DNA of 64,000 nt from Aliihoeflea sp. 40Bstr573 (lineage in GTDB: Bacteria; Pseudomonadota; Alphaproteobacteria; Rhizobiales; Rhizobiaceae). A model generated the notes under the pieces. That model made no database searches. It was given only the letters and a program-made list of their open reading frames with translations, and was not told where the DNA came from. A program made the position numbers and the translations under genes. The stretch's first letter is position 1. Every line of letters starts with the position of its first letter. The stretch is from the NCBI RefSeq assembly GCF_024105655.1, contig NZ_JAAAMH010000001.1, positions 584,287 through 648,286 on the forward strand. The letters run 5' to 3'. Positions 1-9,353 of the stretch are shown here, one piece after another.

Positions 1-1785
1 GCGCCCACCATTCGCCATCACGGCATAGGCCGAGACCATGCGCATGACGGTCGTCTCGCCCGAACCCAGCGACATGGCAAGCACCGGCAGCATCTTGTCG
101 TAGACGCCGAAGCGCTCGGCATATTCGGCGACGACATCCATGCCCATGTCATTGGCAAGCCGCACCGTCATCAGGTTTCGCGAGCGTTCGATGCCCATTC
201 GCAGCGTCGAGGGGCCGGCGAAGTCTCCGCCATAGTTCTTCGGCTCCCAGACATCGTTGCCGACGCGGATGGAAATCGGCGCGTCGTCGACGACCGAGGC
301 TGGCGTATAGCCATTGTCGAGCGCCGCGGCATAGAGGATCGGCTTGAAGGACGAGCCAGGCTGGCGCATCGCCTGCGTCGCGCGATTGAACTCGGACTGC
401 GCGAAGGAAAACCCACCGACCATCGCCATGACGCGGCCTGTGACAGGGTCCATCGCGACGAGCCCGCCGGAAACCTCCGGCACCTGGCGCAGCAGATAGC
501 CGCCGTCCGGCTTGGCTTCGACATAGACGACGTCGCCGGCCGTCAGCACTTCGCCGATCGAACTGGCTTTCACGCGCTGACCGTCCACGGTATGGCGCAA
601 AGCCCATTCCATGTCAGCGAGCGCGAGTGTCGCTGTTTCGCGGCCTTCGCCAAGCTCTCCGGATGCCTGACGCTCCGGCTGCAATCCAACGGTGACTTCG
701 CTATCGCCAGTCTCCAGAACGACCGCCGGGCGCCACTCTGGAACGTCGGCCATCGCCGAAACTTCGCTAAGCGCAACGCCCCAGTCGTCGCCAGGTTCGA
801 TCTCGGCGATCGGGCCGCGGAAGCCGCGCAGCGTGTCGTAGCGGATGAGGCCGTTCTGAAGCGCCTCGCGCGCCTGGAGCTGCATCTGCGGGTCGAGCGT
901 GGTCCGGACCGACAGGCCGCCCTCGTAAAGCGCGTTCTCGCCATAGCGCGCGATCATCTCGCGGCGCACTTCCTCGGTGAAATACTCGCCGGCCATCATG
1001 TAGGTGCCGCCGCGGCGCGGGCTGACGCCCAGCGGCTCTTCCTTGGCCTTGGCAGCCTCCTCGGCCTCGACGAAGCCGTTCGCCTGCATCTGGTCGATGA
1101 CCCAGTTGCGGCGCTCGATCGCGCGGTCGACATGGCGGAACGGGTGATAGTTGGTCGGCCCCTTGGGCAGGGCCGCCAGATAGGCCATTTCGGAGATCGT
1201 CAGTTCGTTGACCGACTTGTCGAAATAGGTGAGCGCAGCGCCCGCGACGCCGTACGCACCCAGACCGAAATAGATCTCGTTGACATAAAGCTCGAGGATG
1301 CGGTCCTTCGAATAGGCCTGCTCGATGCGAAACGACAGGATCATCTCGCGGATCTTGCGGTCATAGGTCTGGCTGGAATCGAGCAGGAAGTTCTTTGCGA
1401 CCTGCTGCGTGATCGTCGACGCACCCACCGGGCGGCGGCCCGAACCGATGTTCTGCACGTTCGTCGCGACCGCTCGGAAAAGGCTGAGGACATCGATGCC
1501 GGGGTGCTGGTAGAAGTTCTTGTCCTCGGCAGAGAGGAACGCCGCCTTGACGCGGTCCGGAATCGCCTGGATTGGCAGGTACAGACGCCGCTCGCGGGCG
1601 AACTCGGCCATCAGCGAACCGTCAGAGGCATGGACGCGAGTCGTCACCGGCGGCTCGTAGCGCGCCAGCACCTCGTAATCGGGCAGGTCCTTCGAGATCG
1701 TCCCGATATAGAAGGCGACGCCGGCGGCTACCACCAGCGCCAGCATCACGCCAATGCCGAAGAAATACCCGATGAGACGAATCAT
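1..1785 (-). CDS. mrcA: Penicillin-binding protein 1A, N-terminal 595 residues (partial, runs off window)
   Basis: Bifunctional murein polymerase: an inner-membrane glycosyltransferase that polymerises lipid II, plus a DD-transpeptidase that cross-links it. The translation begins MIRLIGYFFGIGVMLAL, a single N-terminal membrane anchor. The GT51 glycosyltransferase follows, with EDKNFYQHPGID (catalytic Glu) and the GASTITQQ motif. A penicillin-binding transpeptidase domain follows, with the SxxK motif S478-S-F-K481 and an SRN-type motif (ERSRNLM). The KTG motif and C-terminus lie beyond base 1, so about 200-250 residues are missing compared with the usual length. No good frame continues upstream of the ATG at 1785. 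The amidase gene lies upstream on the same strand, a pairing common in Hyphomicrobiales. The family call is secure. Confidence 0.95.
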   Translation of the reverse strand, partial: MIRLIGYFFGIGVMLALVVAAGVAFYIGTISKDLPDYEVLARYEPPVTTRVHASDGSLMAEFARERRLYLPIQAIPDRVKAAFLSAEDKNFYQHPGIDVLSLFRAVATNVQNIGSGRRPVGASTITQQVAKNFLLDSSQTYDRKIREMILSFRIEQAYSKDRILELYVNEIYFGLGAYGVAGAALTYFDKSVNELTISEMAYLAALPKGPTNYHPFRHVDRAIERRNWVIDQMQANGFVEAEEAAKAKEEPLGVSPRRGGTYMMAGEYFTEEVRREMIARYGENALYEGGLSVRTTLDPQMQLQAREALQNGLIRYDTLRGFRGPIAEIEPGDDWGVALSEVSAMADVPEWRPAVVLETGDSEVTVGLQPERQASGELGEGRETATLALADMEWALRHTVDGQRVKASSIGEVLTAGDVVYVEAKPDGGYLLRQVPEVSGGLVAMDPVTGRVMAMVGGFSFAQSEFNRATQAMRQPGSSFKPILYAAALDNGYTPASVVDDAPISIRVGNDVWEPKNYGGDFAGPSTLRMGIERSRNLMTVRLANDMGMDVVAEYAERFGVYDKMLPVLAMSLGSGETTVMRMVSAYAVMANGGR

Positions 1786-1967
1786 GCCCGCTCCAGTGTG
1801 TCATTCGAAGTGGCTTAGCAGGATCGGTGCCCGTCCGTCGTCAGCCTCTTCGCATCGCATCGTACCTGTCGTGCGCTTGTGGGCAAATTGCGGCGCGCTT
1901 GGCAAGTGCTCGTTAAAGCGGAGGATTAAATGAGAGCCTGTGGCCGTCAAGCCACGGTCCCGTGAGA

Positions 1968-3176
1968 TCAGTTTGCCGCACCCATCTTGGCGTCGGCGAA
2001 CAGCCCGACTGCGGCGACGATGCCGGCCGAGGCCTGCGCACGCCATTTCACGTCACGAAGCTGGGCTTCGTCGCTCTCGTTCGAGAGGTAGCCCAACTCT
2101 ACCAGCACCGAGGGCACGTCCGGCGCCTTCAAGACCTGGAAACCGGCAAAGCGGTGCGGATTCTTGATCATGCCGATCTCGTCCGACAACTGGCCGACCA
2201 GCGCCTTCGCAAAGCGCAACGAGAAGCCGTCGGTCTCGCGTCGCACCAGATCGGTGAGAATGTCCGAGACTTCGTCGCCCGCTTCCTGCGAGGCATAGCC
2301 GGCGATCTGGTCGGCGAGGTTCTCCCTCACGGCCTTTGCGGCCGACACGACATCGGATGGAGAATCGGAGACCGTATAGACGGTCGCGCCGCGCACGCCT
2401 CGGTGGCGGATCGCGTCGGCGTGGACGGAGATGAAGAGGTCGGCTTCATGCCGGCGCGCGATCTTCACGCGTTCGTCGAGCCGCAGGAAGCGGTCCCGGT
2501 CGCGCGTCAGGTGGACCTCATAGCGGTCCGTATCCTCGAGCGCCTTCTTCAATTCCAGCCCGAAGGCGAGCGTAATGGTCTTCTCGTAGATTCCACTGAC
2601 GCCCTTGGCGCCGCTGTCGGCGCCGCCATGCCCGGGGTCGATCACCACGGTGAAGCGTCGCTCGGCAGGCGCGGCGGCCACATCTGTGCCCGCGGTGGTT
2701 GCGATCTGCTCGGCGAGCGCGGCCTCGAACTGACGGTCGGAACCTGCCACCAGGTCGATGACGACGCGATGGCCTGGCTCGTCCTCGTTCTTCAGGATTT
2801 CGAGATTCTCCACGACGAACGCCCCTTCGCCCGTCAGCACCAGCCGCGATTTCGATGCGCCGGCCGGCCCGAAGGCGATACCGGCAACGAGACCGCGGGG
2901 CTTCACCGGCTCATCTTCGTGCCGGTACTCGACATCGTTGAATTCAAGCACCAGCCGATGCGGGGCGCGCACAAGGAACCAGCGCAGGTCGGGGCTTTGC
3001 GAAACGTCGATGACGATCCGCGCGCGCGACGCGTCGCCAACGACGCGCACGCCCTCCACGCGCACCGGTTCGGCCTGTGCGCCAAGGCTCGGGAGCGACA
3101 TGAAAAGCGCCGCCAGCACCACGCGCATAAGCGCATGGCACCGGTCAAATCTTGGTCTGTAGCGCATGGTCGGCAT
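1968..3176 (-). CDS. amiC: N-acetylmuramoyl-L-alanine amidase with AMIN domain (AmiC type)
   Basis: Periplasmic zinc amidase that cuts the bond between N-acetylmuramic acid and the stem peptide, mainly during septum splitting. A signal peptide ends near ...LGAQA (residue 35). An AMIN targeting domain (about 38-145) follows, then an Amidase_3 catalytic domain (about 175-395). The domain contains IDPGHGG (zinc ligand H183), the Glu in GIYEKT, the histidine of FISVHADA, and a late VLVELGYLSN motif carrying the catalytic Glu. The frame is open to 3266, but ATG 3176 gives a normal signal peptide and has a GGGCGA-like ribosome site. A second ATG at 3167 is possible. The product is about 402 residues, normal for the family. 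It is transcribed divergently from rne. Confidence 0.93.
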   Translation of the reverse strand: MPTMRYRPRFDRCHALMRVVLAALFMSLPSLGAQAEPVRVEGVRVVGDASRARIVIDVSQSPDLRWFLVRAPHRLVLEFNDVEYRHEDEPVKPRGLVAGIAFGPAGASKSRLVLTGEGAFVVENLEILKNEDEPGHRVVIDLVAGSDRQFEAALAEQIATTAGTDVAAAPAERRFTVVIDPGHGGADSGAKGVSGIYEKTITLAFGLELKKALEDTDRYEVHLTRDRDRFLRLDERVKIARRHEADLFISVHADAIRHRGVRGATVYTVSDSPSDVVSAAKAVRENLADQIAGYASQEAGDEVSDILTDLVRRETDGFSLRFAKALVGQLSDEIGMIKNPHRFAGFQVLKAPDVPSVLVELGYLSNESDEAQLRDVKWRAQASAGIVAAVGLFADAKMGAAN

Positions 3177-3769
3177 CGTCTCGCCCGTCTTGCTTCGATG
3201 CGGTCGCTTGGCGACAAGGATGCCTTGAGTGGTAAGCCCGACGTGGTTAACCAATCCTTTTCGCACCGGCTGCGATCTACGTTAGCGCGGCCGAAAACAA
3301 GTTTCGGAAATCAGGGTTGCCTTGGAAGCCGTCAAATCATAAAAGCATGGAAGGACATTTGTGACGTCCGTTAAAGGTTGCGCTCACGCGCAAGCGGCGG
3401 AGTGTTCCTCCTTCACCTGATGCGGTGCATATGTCCGGACAGAATTCTTCGGCATGTCGGCTCAACCCCGTGCCGTTTGGAAAGCGGCAGGGATGATCCC
3501 GTGCCGGCTCGTAAACCGAGCAAATCGCAGCTGGTCCGGCGACCGCCGGGCCTTGGTTCAGAAAGGATCCGCAGGCTGTAGCATGGCTTCTGACACAATC
3601 AGGCTCTTGACCGCATTTGACCGCGCCTCGACGGCAGCGGGCGGCCTGCCTCTTGCGTCTCGCCATCGGCCCCGGCTCCCCCTTTTATCCGGCATGCCAT
3701 TCCCGCCTCCGCGGCGCGGCGCTACCACGACCTCCCCCCGGGCGGTGCGTGCCGGGGAGACTTTGCAAC
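3177..3769. promoter_or_regulatory. 593-bp divergent intergenic region between amiC and rne
   Basis: No convincing protein-coding gene is visible here. The region must hold the divergent promoters of amiC (minus) and rne (plus) and a long rne leader. A long rne 5' UTR is the site of feedback control in enterobacteria, but I cannot show that here. Near the amiC side lies GTTAAC within 3242-3250. At 3607-3624 the octamer TTGACCGC occurs twice, 10 bp apart, without a clear -10 element. A TTGCCT ... TAAAAG pair with 17-bp spacing near 3320-3350 is a weak plus-strand promoter candidate. None of these is firm. Confidence 0.4.
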
Positions 3770-6616
3770 ATGCCCAACAAAATGCTTATCGATGCCTCCC
3801 ACCAGGAGGAGACGCGGGTCGTCGTCGTTCGCGGCAACCGCATTGAAGAGTTCGATTTCGAATCCCAGGACAAGAAGCAGCTCAAAGGCAATATCTATCT
3901 TGCGCGTGTGACGCGGGTAGAGCCTTCGCTTCAGGCCGCGTTCGTGGAGTATGGCGGGAACCGCCACGGCTTCCTCGCCTTCTCCGAAATCCACCCCGAC
4001 TACTATCAGATTCCTGTCGCCGACCGGCAGGCGCTGCTGCGCGCCGAGGCGGAAGCAGCCGCCCGTTCCGACGACGACGAAGATGACGAGGAGGGCAACG
4101 GTCGCAATCGCCGCCGTCGTCGCTCGGGCAAGAGCCGCGACCGCGCTAGCCAAAAGACCTCCGGCGACGCCGGGGCCGGCGATGGCGACGAGGAGAGCGC
4201 GACCGAGGAAGCGACCTCGGGCGACGAAGATGCCGGCCAGGCGATGGCCGAGAGCATTGCCGCCGACGTTGTTTCGGAAGACGCGCCTTTCGCGGAAGGC
4301 GATGACGACGATCGCCGCCCTGCCCACAATGGCGACGACGGCAATGGCAACGATGAGCACATCGAATCGGTCGGCGCCGAGGATGCGATCGAGGAGGCTG
4401 CAGCGCGCCGCCGTCCCGTCCGCAAGCATTACAAGATCCAGGAAGTGATCAAGCGCCGGCAGATCCTGCTCGTGCAGGTCGTCAAGGAAGAGCGCGGCAA
4501 CAAGGGCGCGGCGCTCACCACCTATCTGTCGCTCGCTGGCCGTTATTCCGTGCTGATGCCGAACACGGCGCGCGGCGGTGGCATTTCGCGCAAGATCACC
4601 AACGCAGCCGATCGCAAGCGGCTGAAATCCGTCGTCGAAGATCTGAACGTGCCGGACGGCATGGGCGTCATCTTGCGCACGGCGGGCGAGAGCCGCACCA
4701 AGGCGGAGATCAAGCGCGACTACGAATATCTGATGCGCATGTGGGAGAACGTGCGCAATCTGACGCTCCAGTCGACGGCGCCTGCCCTCGTCTACGAGGA
4801 AGGCTCGCTGATCAAGCGCTCGATCCGCGACCTCTACAACAAGGACATCGACCAGATCATGGTCGCCGGCGAGGAAGGCTACCGCGAGGCCAAGGACTTC
4901 ATGCGCATGCTGATGCCCAGCCATGCCAAGATGGTTCAGCCCTATCGCGATTCCGTGCCGATCTTCGCCCGCAACGGCATCGAGGCGCAGCTCGACAAGA
5001 TGGTCCAGCCGCAAGTGACGTTGAAGTCCGGCGGCTACGTCATCATCAACCAGACAGAAGCGCTGGTCGCGATCGACGTCAATTCGGGCCGCTCGACGCG
5101 CGAGCATTCGATCGAGGACACCGCGCTTCAGACCAATCTTGAAGCGGCAGAGGAAGTCGCGCGGCAGTTGCGACTGCGCGATCTCGCGGGCCTGATCGTC
5201 ATCGACTTCATCGACATGGAAGAGAACCGGAATAACCGGGCGGTCGAAAAGAAGCTCAAGGAATGCCTGAAAAACGATCGCGCCCGCATCCAGGTCGGCC
5301 GCATCTCGCATTTCGGCCTTCTGGAAATGTCGCGCCAGCGCATCCGCGCGTCGGTGCTCGACTCCACCATGCAGCCCTGCCCGCATTGCGGCGGAACTGG
5401 TCATGTGCGCTCCGAATCGTCGGTCGCCCTGCTCGTCGTCCGCGCGATCGAGGAGTATCTCCTCAAGGATTCGCGCTGCCACATCACCGTACGCACGCCC
5501 GCTTCGACCGCCCTCTACGTGCTCAATCACAAGCGGGCCACCCTCGCGGATCTGGAACACCGCTTCGACCTGACCATCACGATCGAAGCGGACGAGGAAG
5601 TCGGCGCGCAGCACTATGTGATTACGCGCGGCGCGCAGATCGAACGTCCGGAAGGCTACAAGGCGCCTACCCTGCCCGCAGCAGCCCCGACCGTCGATGA
5701 CGCAGCCGAGGCCGCAAAGGACGAAGCGGCCGCGGCCGCCGCGGCAGCGCTTCTCGACGAGGACGAGGAGGACGAGCCCGGCGAAGTTGCGGCGAAGCCG
5801 CAGCAGGTCGAGCGGGAAACCGCGCATTCCACTTCCGACGACGGCAACCGCGACCGCAAGAAGCGCCGTCGGCGCCGCCGGCGCGGACGCGACCGCGATC
5901 AGCAGAACGGCGAAACCGGTCATGTCGAGACGGCAGCCGCCGACCTCGGCGACGAGGAAGCCGCGGATGCCACCGCCGCCGCCGGCGAATCGGGCCAGGA
6001 CGAGGACAGCGACGCCAACCGCAAGAAGCGCCGTCGCGGCAAGCGCGGTGGACGCCGCAATCGCCGCGAGGATGGCGAGGTGACGGCCGACGAGGCGCAG
6101 GTCGAAGCTGGCGAAGCCGATGCGTCGGAAGACGTCGACGGCGAAGCGATGACTGCCGTCGAATCCACCGAACCTGTCGCTCCGGTAACCGCGGAGACGG
6201 CCGCCGAGACCGCCGGCGAAGCTCCGGCCGAAGACGCGCCGAAGCCGAAGAAGGCCCGCGCCCCGCGCAAGAGCCGCGCAAAGGCTTCAGGTGAAGAGGC
6301 CGTGTCGGAAGTCGCCTCGGCCGAGGCTGTGGCAATCTCCATCGACAGCGACGAAAAGCCAGCGCCGAAGAAGCGCGCGCCGCGCCGCAAGAAGGCTGCC
6401 GAGGAAGCCGCACCGACGCCTGAAGCTGATGCTGAGGCCGCACCGGTCGAGATGGCGACGGAAGCGGGCGAGCCCGTCGCAGCGCCCGAGGCTGAACCCG
6501 TCGAGGAGCAGGCGCCCGCAGAGCCGGTCGTCCGTTCGTTGACGCCGGAAGGCCTGGAAGCGACGGAAGAAAAACCCCGTCGGCAGGGCTGGTGGCAGCG
6601 AAAAGGGTTCTTCTAG
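3770..6616 (+). CDS. rne: Ribonuclease E (RNase E/G family endoribonuclease)
   Basis: Essential 5'-end-sensing endoribonuclease and scaffold of the RNA degradosome. The N-terminal S1 domain starts near residue 35 and is interrupted by an acidic and Arg-rich insertion (about 95-215), as known in alphaproteobacterial RNase E. The catalytic core carries the magnesium-binding aspartates D436 (AIDVNSG) and D479 (VIDFIDM). The zinc-link CPHCGG has C537 and C540. Residues from about 620 to 948 are low-complexity Glu/Ala/Arg/Lys-rich sequence, the disordered degradosome scaffold. The frame is open from 3617, but ATG 3770 starts MPNKMLIDASHQEE, typical of the family, with GGGGAG upstream. It ends just before a strong terminator. 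Confidence 0.96.
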   Translation: MPNKMLIDASHQEETRVVVVRGNRIEEFDFESQDKKQLKGNIYLARVTRVEPSLQAAFVEYGGNRHGFLAFSEIHPDYYQIPVADRQALLRAEAEAAARSDDDEDDEEGNGRNRRRRRSGKSRDRASQKTSGDAGAGDGDEESATEEATSGDEDAGQAMAESIAADVVSEDAPFAEGDDDDRRPAHNGDDGNGNDEHIESVGAEDAIEEAAARRRPVRKHYKIQEVIKRRQILLVQVVKEERGNKGAALTTYLSLAGRYSVLMPNTARGGGISRKITNAADRKRLKSVVEDLNVPDGMGVILRTAGESRTKAEIKRDYEYLMRMWENVRNLTLQSTAPALVYEEGSLIKRSIRDLYNKDIDQIMVAGEEGYREAKDFMRMLMPSHAKMVQPYRDSVPIFARNGIEAQLDKMVQPQVTLKSGGYVIINQTEALVAIDVNSGRSTREHSIEDTALQTNLEAAEEVARQLRLRDLAGLIVIDFIDMEENRNNRAVEKKLKECLKNDRARIQVGRISHFGLLEMSRQRIRASVLDSTMQPCPHCGGTGHVRSESSVALLVVRAIEEYLLKDSRCHITVRTPASTALYVLNHKRATLADLEHRFDLTITIEADEEVGAQHYVITRGAQIERPEGYKAPTLPAAAPTVDDAAEAAKDEAAAAAAAALLDEDEEDEPGEVAAKPQQVERETAHSTSDDGNRDRKKRRRRRRRGRDRDQQNGETGHVETAAADLGDEEAADATAAAGESGQDEDSDANRKKRRRGKRGGRRNRREDGEVTADEAQVEAGEADASEDVDGEAMTAVESTEPVAPVTAETAAETAGEAPAEDAPKPKKARAPRKSRAKASGEEAVSEVASAEAVAISIDSDEKPAPKKRAPRRKKAAEEAAPTPEADAEAAPVEMATEAGEPVAAPEAEPVEEQAPAEPVVRSLTPEGLEATEEKPRRQGWWQRKGFF

Positions 6617-6625
6617 GATTGAGTG

Positions 6626-6655
6626 AAAAAAGCCGGCGCAAGCGCCGGCTTTTTT
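6626..6655 (+). terminator. Intrinsic terminator between rne and the convergent aminotransferase gene
   Basis: A perfect GC stem, GCCGGCGC (6632-6639) with GCGCCGGC (6642-6649), is preceded by six A and followed by six T. It can therefore terminate transcription in both directions and serves the convergent genes on either side. Confidence 0.93.
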
Positions 6656-6656
6656 C

Positions 6657-7808
6657 TTATCCAAGCCAGCCGGTAAGGCGGCGTATCGCCTCAGCGATGT
6701 CGTCATTGCTCCCGGCATAGGAAAACCGCATGTAGCGATCGCCCTCGAACGGATCGAAGTCGCGCCCGGGGGTTGCGGCAACGCCCGCCTCATCGAGCAT
6801 CTTGGCCGCAAACGACATGCTGTCATTGGAGTGACGCGTCACATCGCAATAGGCGTAGAACGCGCCGTCCATCGGCGCGGCGAAACTGAAGCCGAGGCGT
6901 GGCAGGGCATCTGCAAGCATGGCGCGATTGACGAGATAGCGCTCGCGAACGGCTTCCAGTTCGAGCGACGCTTCGAACGCGCGAGTCGCCGCGATCTGCG
7001 AAAGGTCCGGCGCGGAGATGTACAGACTCTGCTGGATGCGTTCGATGGCGCGCACGAGCCGCTGCGGAGCGACCATCCAGCCGATCCGCCAGCCGGTCAT
7101 GCAGTAATATTTCGAGAACGAGTTGATGACGGTCACGTCATCATCGAAGGCAAGCGCTGTGACGTCGTCCGCCGTGTAGCAGAGCCGGTGGTAGATTTCG
7201 TCCGAGATGGTACGAATCCCCATTTCCTTCGCGGTGGCCACCAGCGTCTTGAGCTCGTCGGCGGGGATCACCGCGCCGGTCGGATTGGCCGGGCTGGCGA
7301 ACAGCAGGCCTTTGAGGCCTTCCTTGGCGTGAACGCGTTCGAGCGTCGCCCCTGTCAGGAAGGCGGCACCTTCGAGGTCGATTTCGACGACCTCGATCCC
7401 CAACGCCTTCATGATGTTGCGATAGGCCGGATATCCCGGCACCGTGATGGCAACCTTGTCGCCCGGATCGGACATGGCAAGGAAGGCGAGGTTGAAGCCT
7501 GCCGATGAACCCGTCGTCACGACGACCCGCTCGGTCGGCACGTCGAGCCCGTAGTGGTCGCGGTAGTGGTCCGAGATCGCACGGCGCAGTTCGGGGCGGC
7601 CCAGAGCATCCGTGTAGCCGAGTGCGCCGTCGACGAGCGCATTCGACGCCGCCTGGCGCACGATCTGCGGTGCCGGATCGGAAGGCTGGCCGACCGCGAG
7701 CGAAACCACGCTGCGGCCCGCCGCGCGCAGCGCATTGGCGCGTGCCAGTACGTCCATTGCATGGAACGGCTCTACTTCGGAACGGCGGGAAACGAGGATC
7801 GGCGACAA
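6657..7808 (-). CDS. Pyridoxal-phosphate aminotransferase, class I/II (AspC/AspB-like)
   Basis: Fold-type I aminotransferase, probably acting on aspartate or aromatic amino acids. The sequence shows the N-terminal GQPSDPAP substrate segment, GYTDALG, the TTGSSAGF cofactor loop, ASPANPTGA, SDEIYH, and SFSKYYCMTGWR with the Schiff-base lysine K233. Length (383 residues) is normal. The longest open frame starts at TTG 7817. TTG 7808 is preferred because a GGAG lies 9 bases upstream of it, whereas GGAG would abut 7817. It is divergent from the M48 protease gene and convergent with rne, sharing the terminator at 6626-6655. Substrate cannot be read from sequence. Confidence 0.88.
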   Translation of the reverse strand: MSPILVSRRSEVEPFHAMDVLARANALRAAGRSVVSLAVGQPSDPAPQIVRQAASNALVDGALGYTDALGRPELRRAISDHYRDHYGLDVPTERVVVTTGSSAGFNLAFLAMSDPGDKVAITVPGYPAYRNIMKALGIEVVEIDLEGAAFLTGATLERVHAKEGLKGLLFASPANPTGAVIPADELKTLVATAKEMGIRTISDEIYHRLCYTADDVTALAFDDDVTVINSFSKYYCMTGWRIGWMVAPQRLVRAIERIQQSLYISAPDLSQIAATRAFEASLELEAVRERYLVNRAMLADALPRLGFSFAAPMDGAFYAYCDVTRHSNDSMSFAAKMLDEAGVAATPGRDFDPFEGDRYMRFSYAGSNDDIAEAIRRLTGWLG

Positions 7809-7957
7809 GGCAGGCAACTCCGGCGGTCGGTAAAGGGGCCGCAGAAATGCCCGAATGATATGGGGATCACAAGTCCAGGAGACGCGATCGTGGTGCTTTC
7901 CATCGCCCGCCGGCTCGATTAGTCATGAACCCGACGATCAAACTCCAGGGAATCGCC

Positions 7958-9331
7958 ATGCTTTGGTCCGCCAGACGCGCCTGCAGGTTTCTCGCCACGG
8001 GCCTTCTCGCCGTGCAGGTCGCCTTTGCACCCGTTTCAGGTGCCCATGCGCAGCGCAATGTTCCCGTCGTGCGTGATGCGGAGATCGAGGCACTGGTGCG
8101 CGATTATGCCAAGCCGATCCTGGAAGCTGCCGGCCTGTCGCGCTCGGGCATTGAGATCATCCTGGTCAACGACCCTGCATTCAACGCCTTCGTGGCCGGG
8201 CGGCGCATGTTCATCAACACCGGCGCCCTGCTCCAGTCCGAAACGCCGAACGAGATCATCGGCGTCATCGCACACGAAGCCGGCCATATTGCCGGCGGTC
8301 ATCAGCAGCGCCTGCGCCAGCAGCTCGAGGCGGCGCAGACGATGGCGATCGTCGCCGGTTTGATCGGCATCGGCGCTGCCGTCGGCGGTGCTGCGAGCGG
8401 CACAGGCGGGCTCGCGCAGGCCGGCGCCGGCCTTGCCATGGGCGGCGGCGAAGTCGCGCGGCGCGGCCTTCTCAACTATCAGCGAACAGAGGAAATCACG
8501 GCCGACCGATCCGCCATCACCTATCTTGAAAGGACGGGACAATCGGCTCGCGGCATGGTGCGCACCTTCGAGCGCATGGCAAGCGGCCTCGCCTTGATGG
8601 GGCGCCAGATCGATCCCTACCAGATCAGCCATCCGCTGCCGCGCGAGCGCATCCAGAATGTTCAGGAGCTTGCCGAAGCGAGCCCTTACCGTGATCGGCA
8701 AGACCCGCCTGCCCTGCAACGGCGCCATGACATGATGCGCGCCAAGATCGCTGCGCACACGCAAGGCCAGTCGGCCACCTCGCGCCTTTTCCGCGACACG
8801 CAGAGCATGCCCGCGCGCTATGGCGACGCCATCGTCACCTACCTGCATGGGTCGCCTTCGGCCGCATTGCAGAAGGTCGACGCACTGATCGCGGCCGAGC
8901 CCAACAATCCTTACTTCCACGAACTTCGAGGCGAAGTGCTGATCCGCGCCAACCGCCCGCAGGATGCGGTAACGGCGTTTGAGCGGGCAGCACGGCTCGA
9001 TACCTCGAATTCGGGCTTCATGCAGTTCGGCCTCGGCCAGGCTCTGCTCGCCGCCGGCGGGCCGGACACGGCGGGGCGAGCGGTCGACGCCCTCACGCAG
9101 GGCCTTGCGCGCGCGCCGGAGTACGTCACCGCCTATCGCTACCTTGCCCAGGCCTACGGTCAGATGGGGGAAATCGCCGAGGCCGAACTTGCGACCGCCG
9201 AAGGTCACTATTACAGCGGCAATTTCCGCGAGGCGCGCCAGTTTGCCGCCCGCGCCCAATCGCGCCTGACGCCGGGCTCGCCAAGCCATGTGCGCGCGCA
9301 GGACATTATCAATCAGAGGCCGGCAAACTGA
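7958..9331 (+). CDS. bepA: M48-family periplasmic metalloprotease with TPR repeats (BepA/YfgC-like)
   Basis: Periplasmic zinc protease and chaperone-like factor that acts in outer-membrane protein assembly and quality control. A signal peptide of about 32 residues ends near GAHAQ. The Peptidase_M48 domain carries HEAGH (H106, E107, H110), with a third ligand in EITADRSA. The C-terminal third (about 290-450) is made of TPR-like helices (for example FHELRGEVLIRANRPQDAV, cited in part). The frame opens at ATG 7925, but ATG 7958 has AGGGA at correct spacing and gives a clean signal peptide. The downstream gene encodes a DsbA-like protein, 22 bases away, so both are probably co-transcribed for envelope protein quality control. 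Confidence 0.88.
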   Translation: MLWSARRACRFLATGLLAVQVAFAPVSGAHAQRNVPVVRDAEIEALVRDYAKPILEAAGLSRSGIEIILVNDPAFNAFVAGRRMFINTGALLQSETPNEIIGVIAHEAGHIAGGHQQRLRQQLEAAQTMAIVAGLIGIGAAVGGAASGTGGLAQAGAGLAMGGGEVARRGLLNYQRTEEITADRSAITYLERTGQSARGMVRTFERMASGLALMGRQIDPYQISHPLPRERIQNVQELAEASPYRDRQDPPALQRRHDMMRAKIAAHTQGQSATSRLFRDTQSMPARYGDAIVTYLHGSPSAALQKVDALIAAEPNNPYFHELRGEVLIRANRPQDAVTAFERAARLDTSNSGFMQFGLGQALLAAGGPDTAGRAVDALTQGLARAPEYVTAYRYLAQAYGQMGEIAEAELATAEGHYYSGNFREARQFAARAQSRLTPGSPSHVRAQDIINQRPAN

Positions 9332-9353
9332 CCGGCCGAAGGAAGGAACCGAA

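Noticed and set aside
592..1818. Long plus-strand open frame of 408 codons
   Set aside because: It is the antisense shadow of the PBP1A gene, whose minus-strand frame carries all expected motifs; the plus-strand translation has no recognisable domain.
3722..5923. 733-codon minus-strand open frame
   Set aside because: It mirrors RNase E. High GC third positions make long antisense frames common here, and the plus-strand protein is unambiguous.
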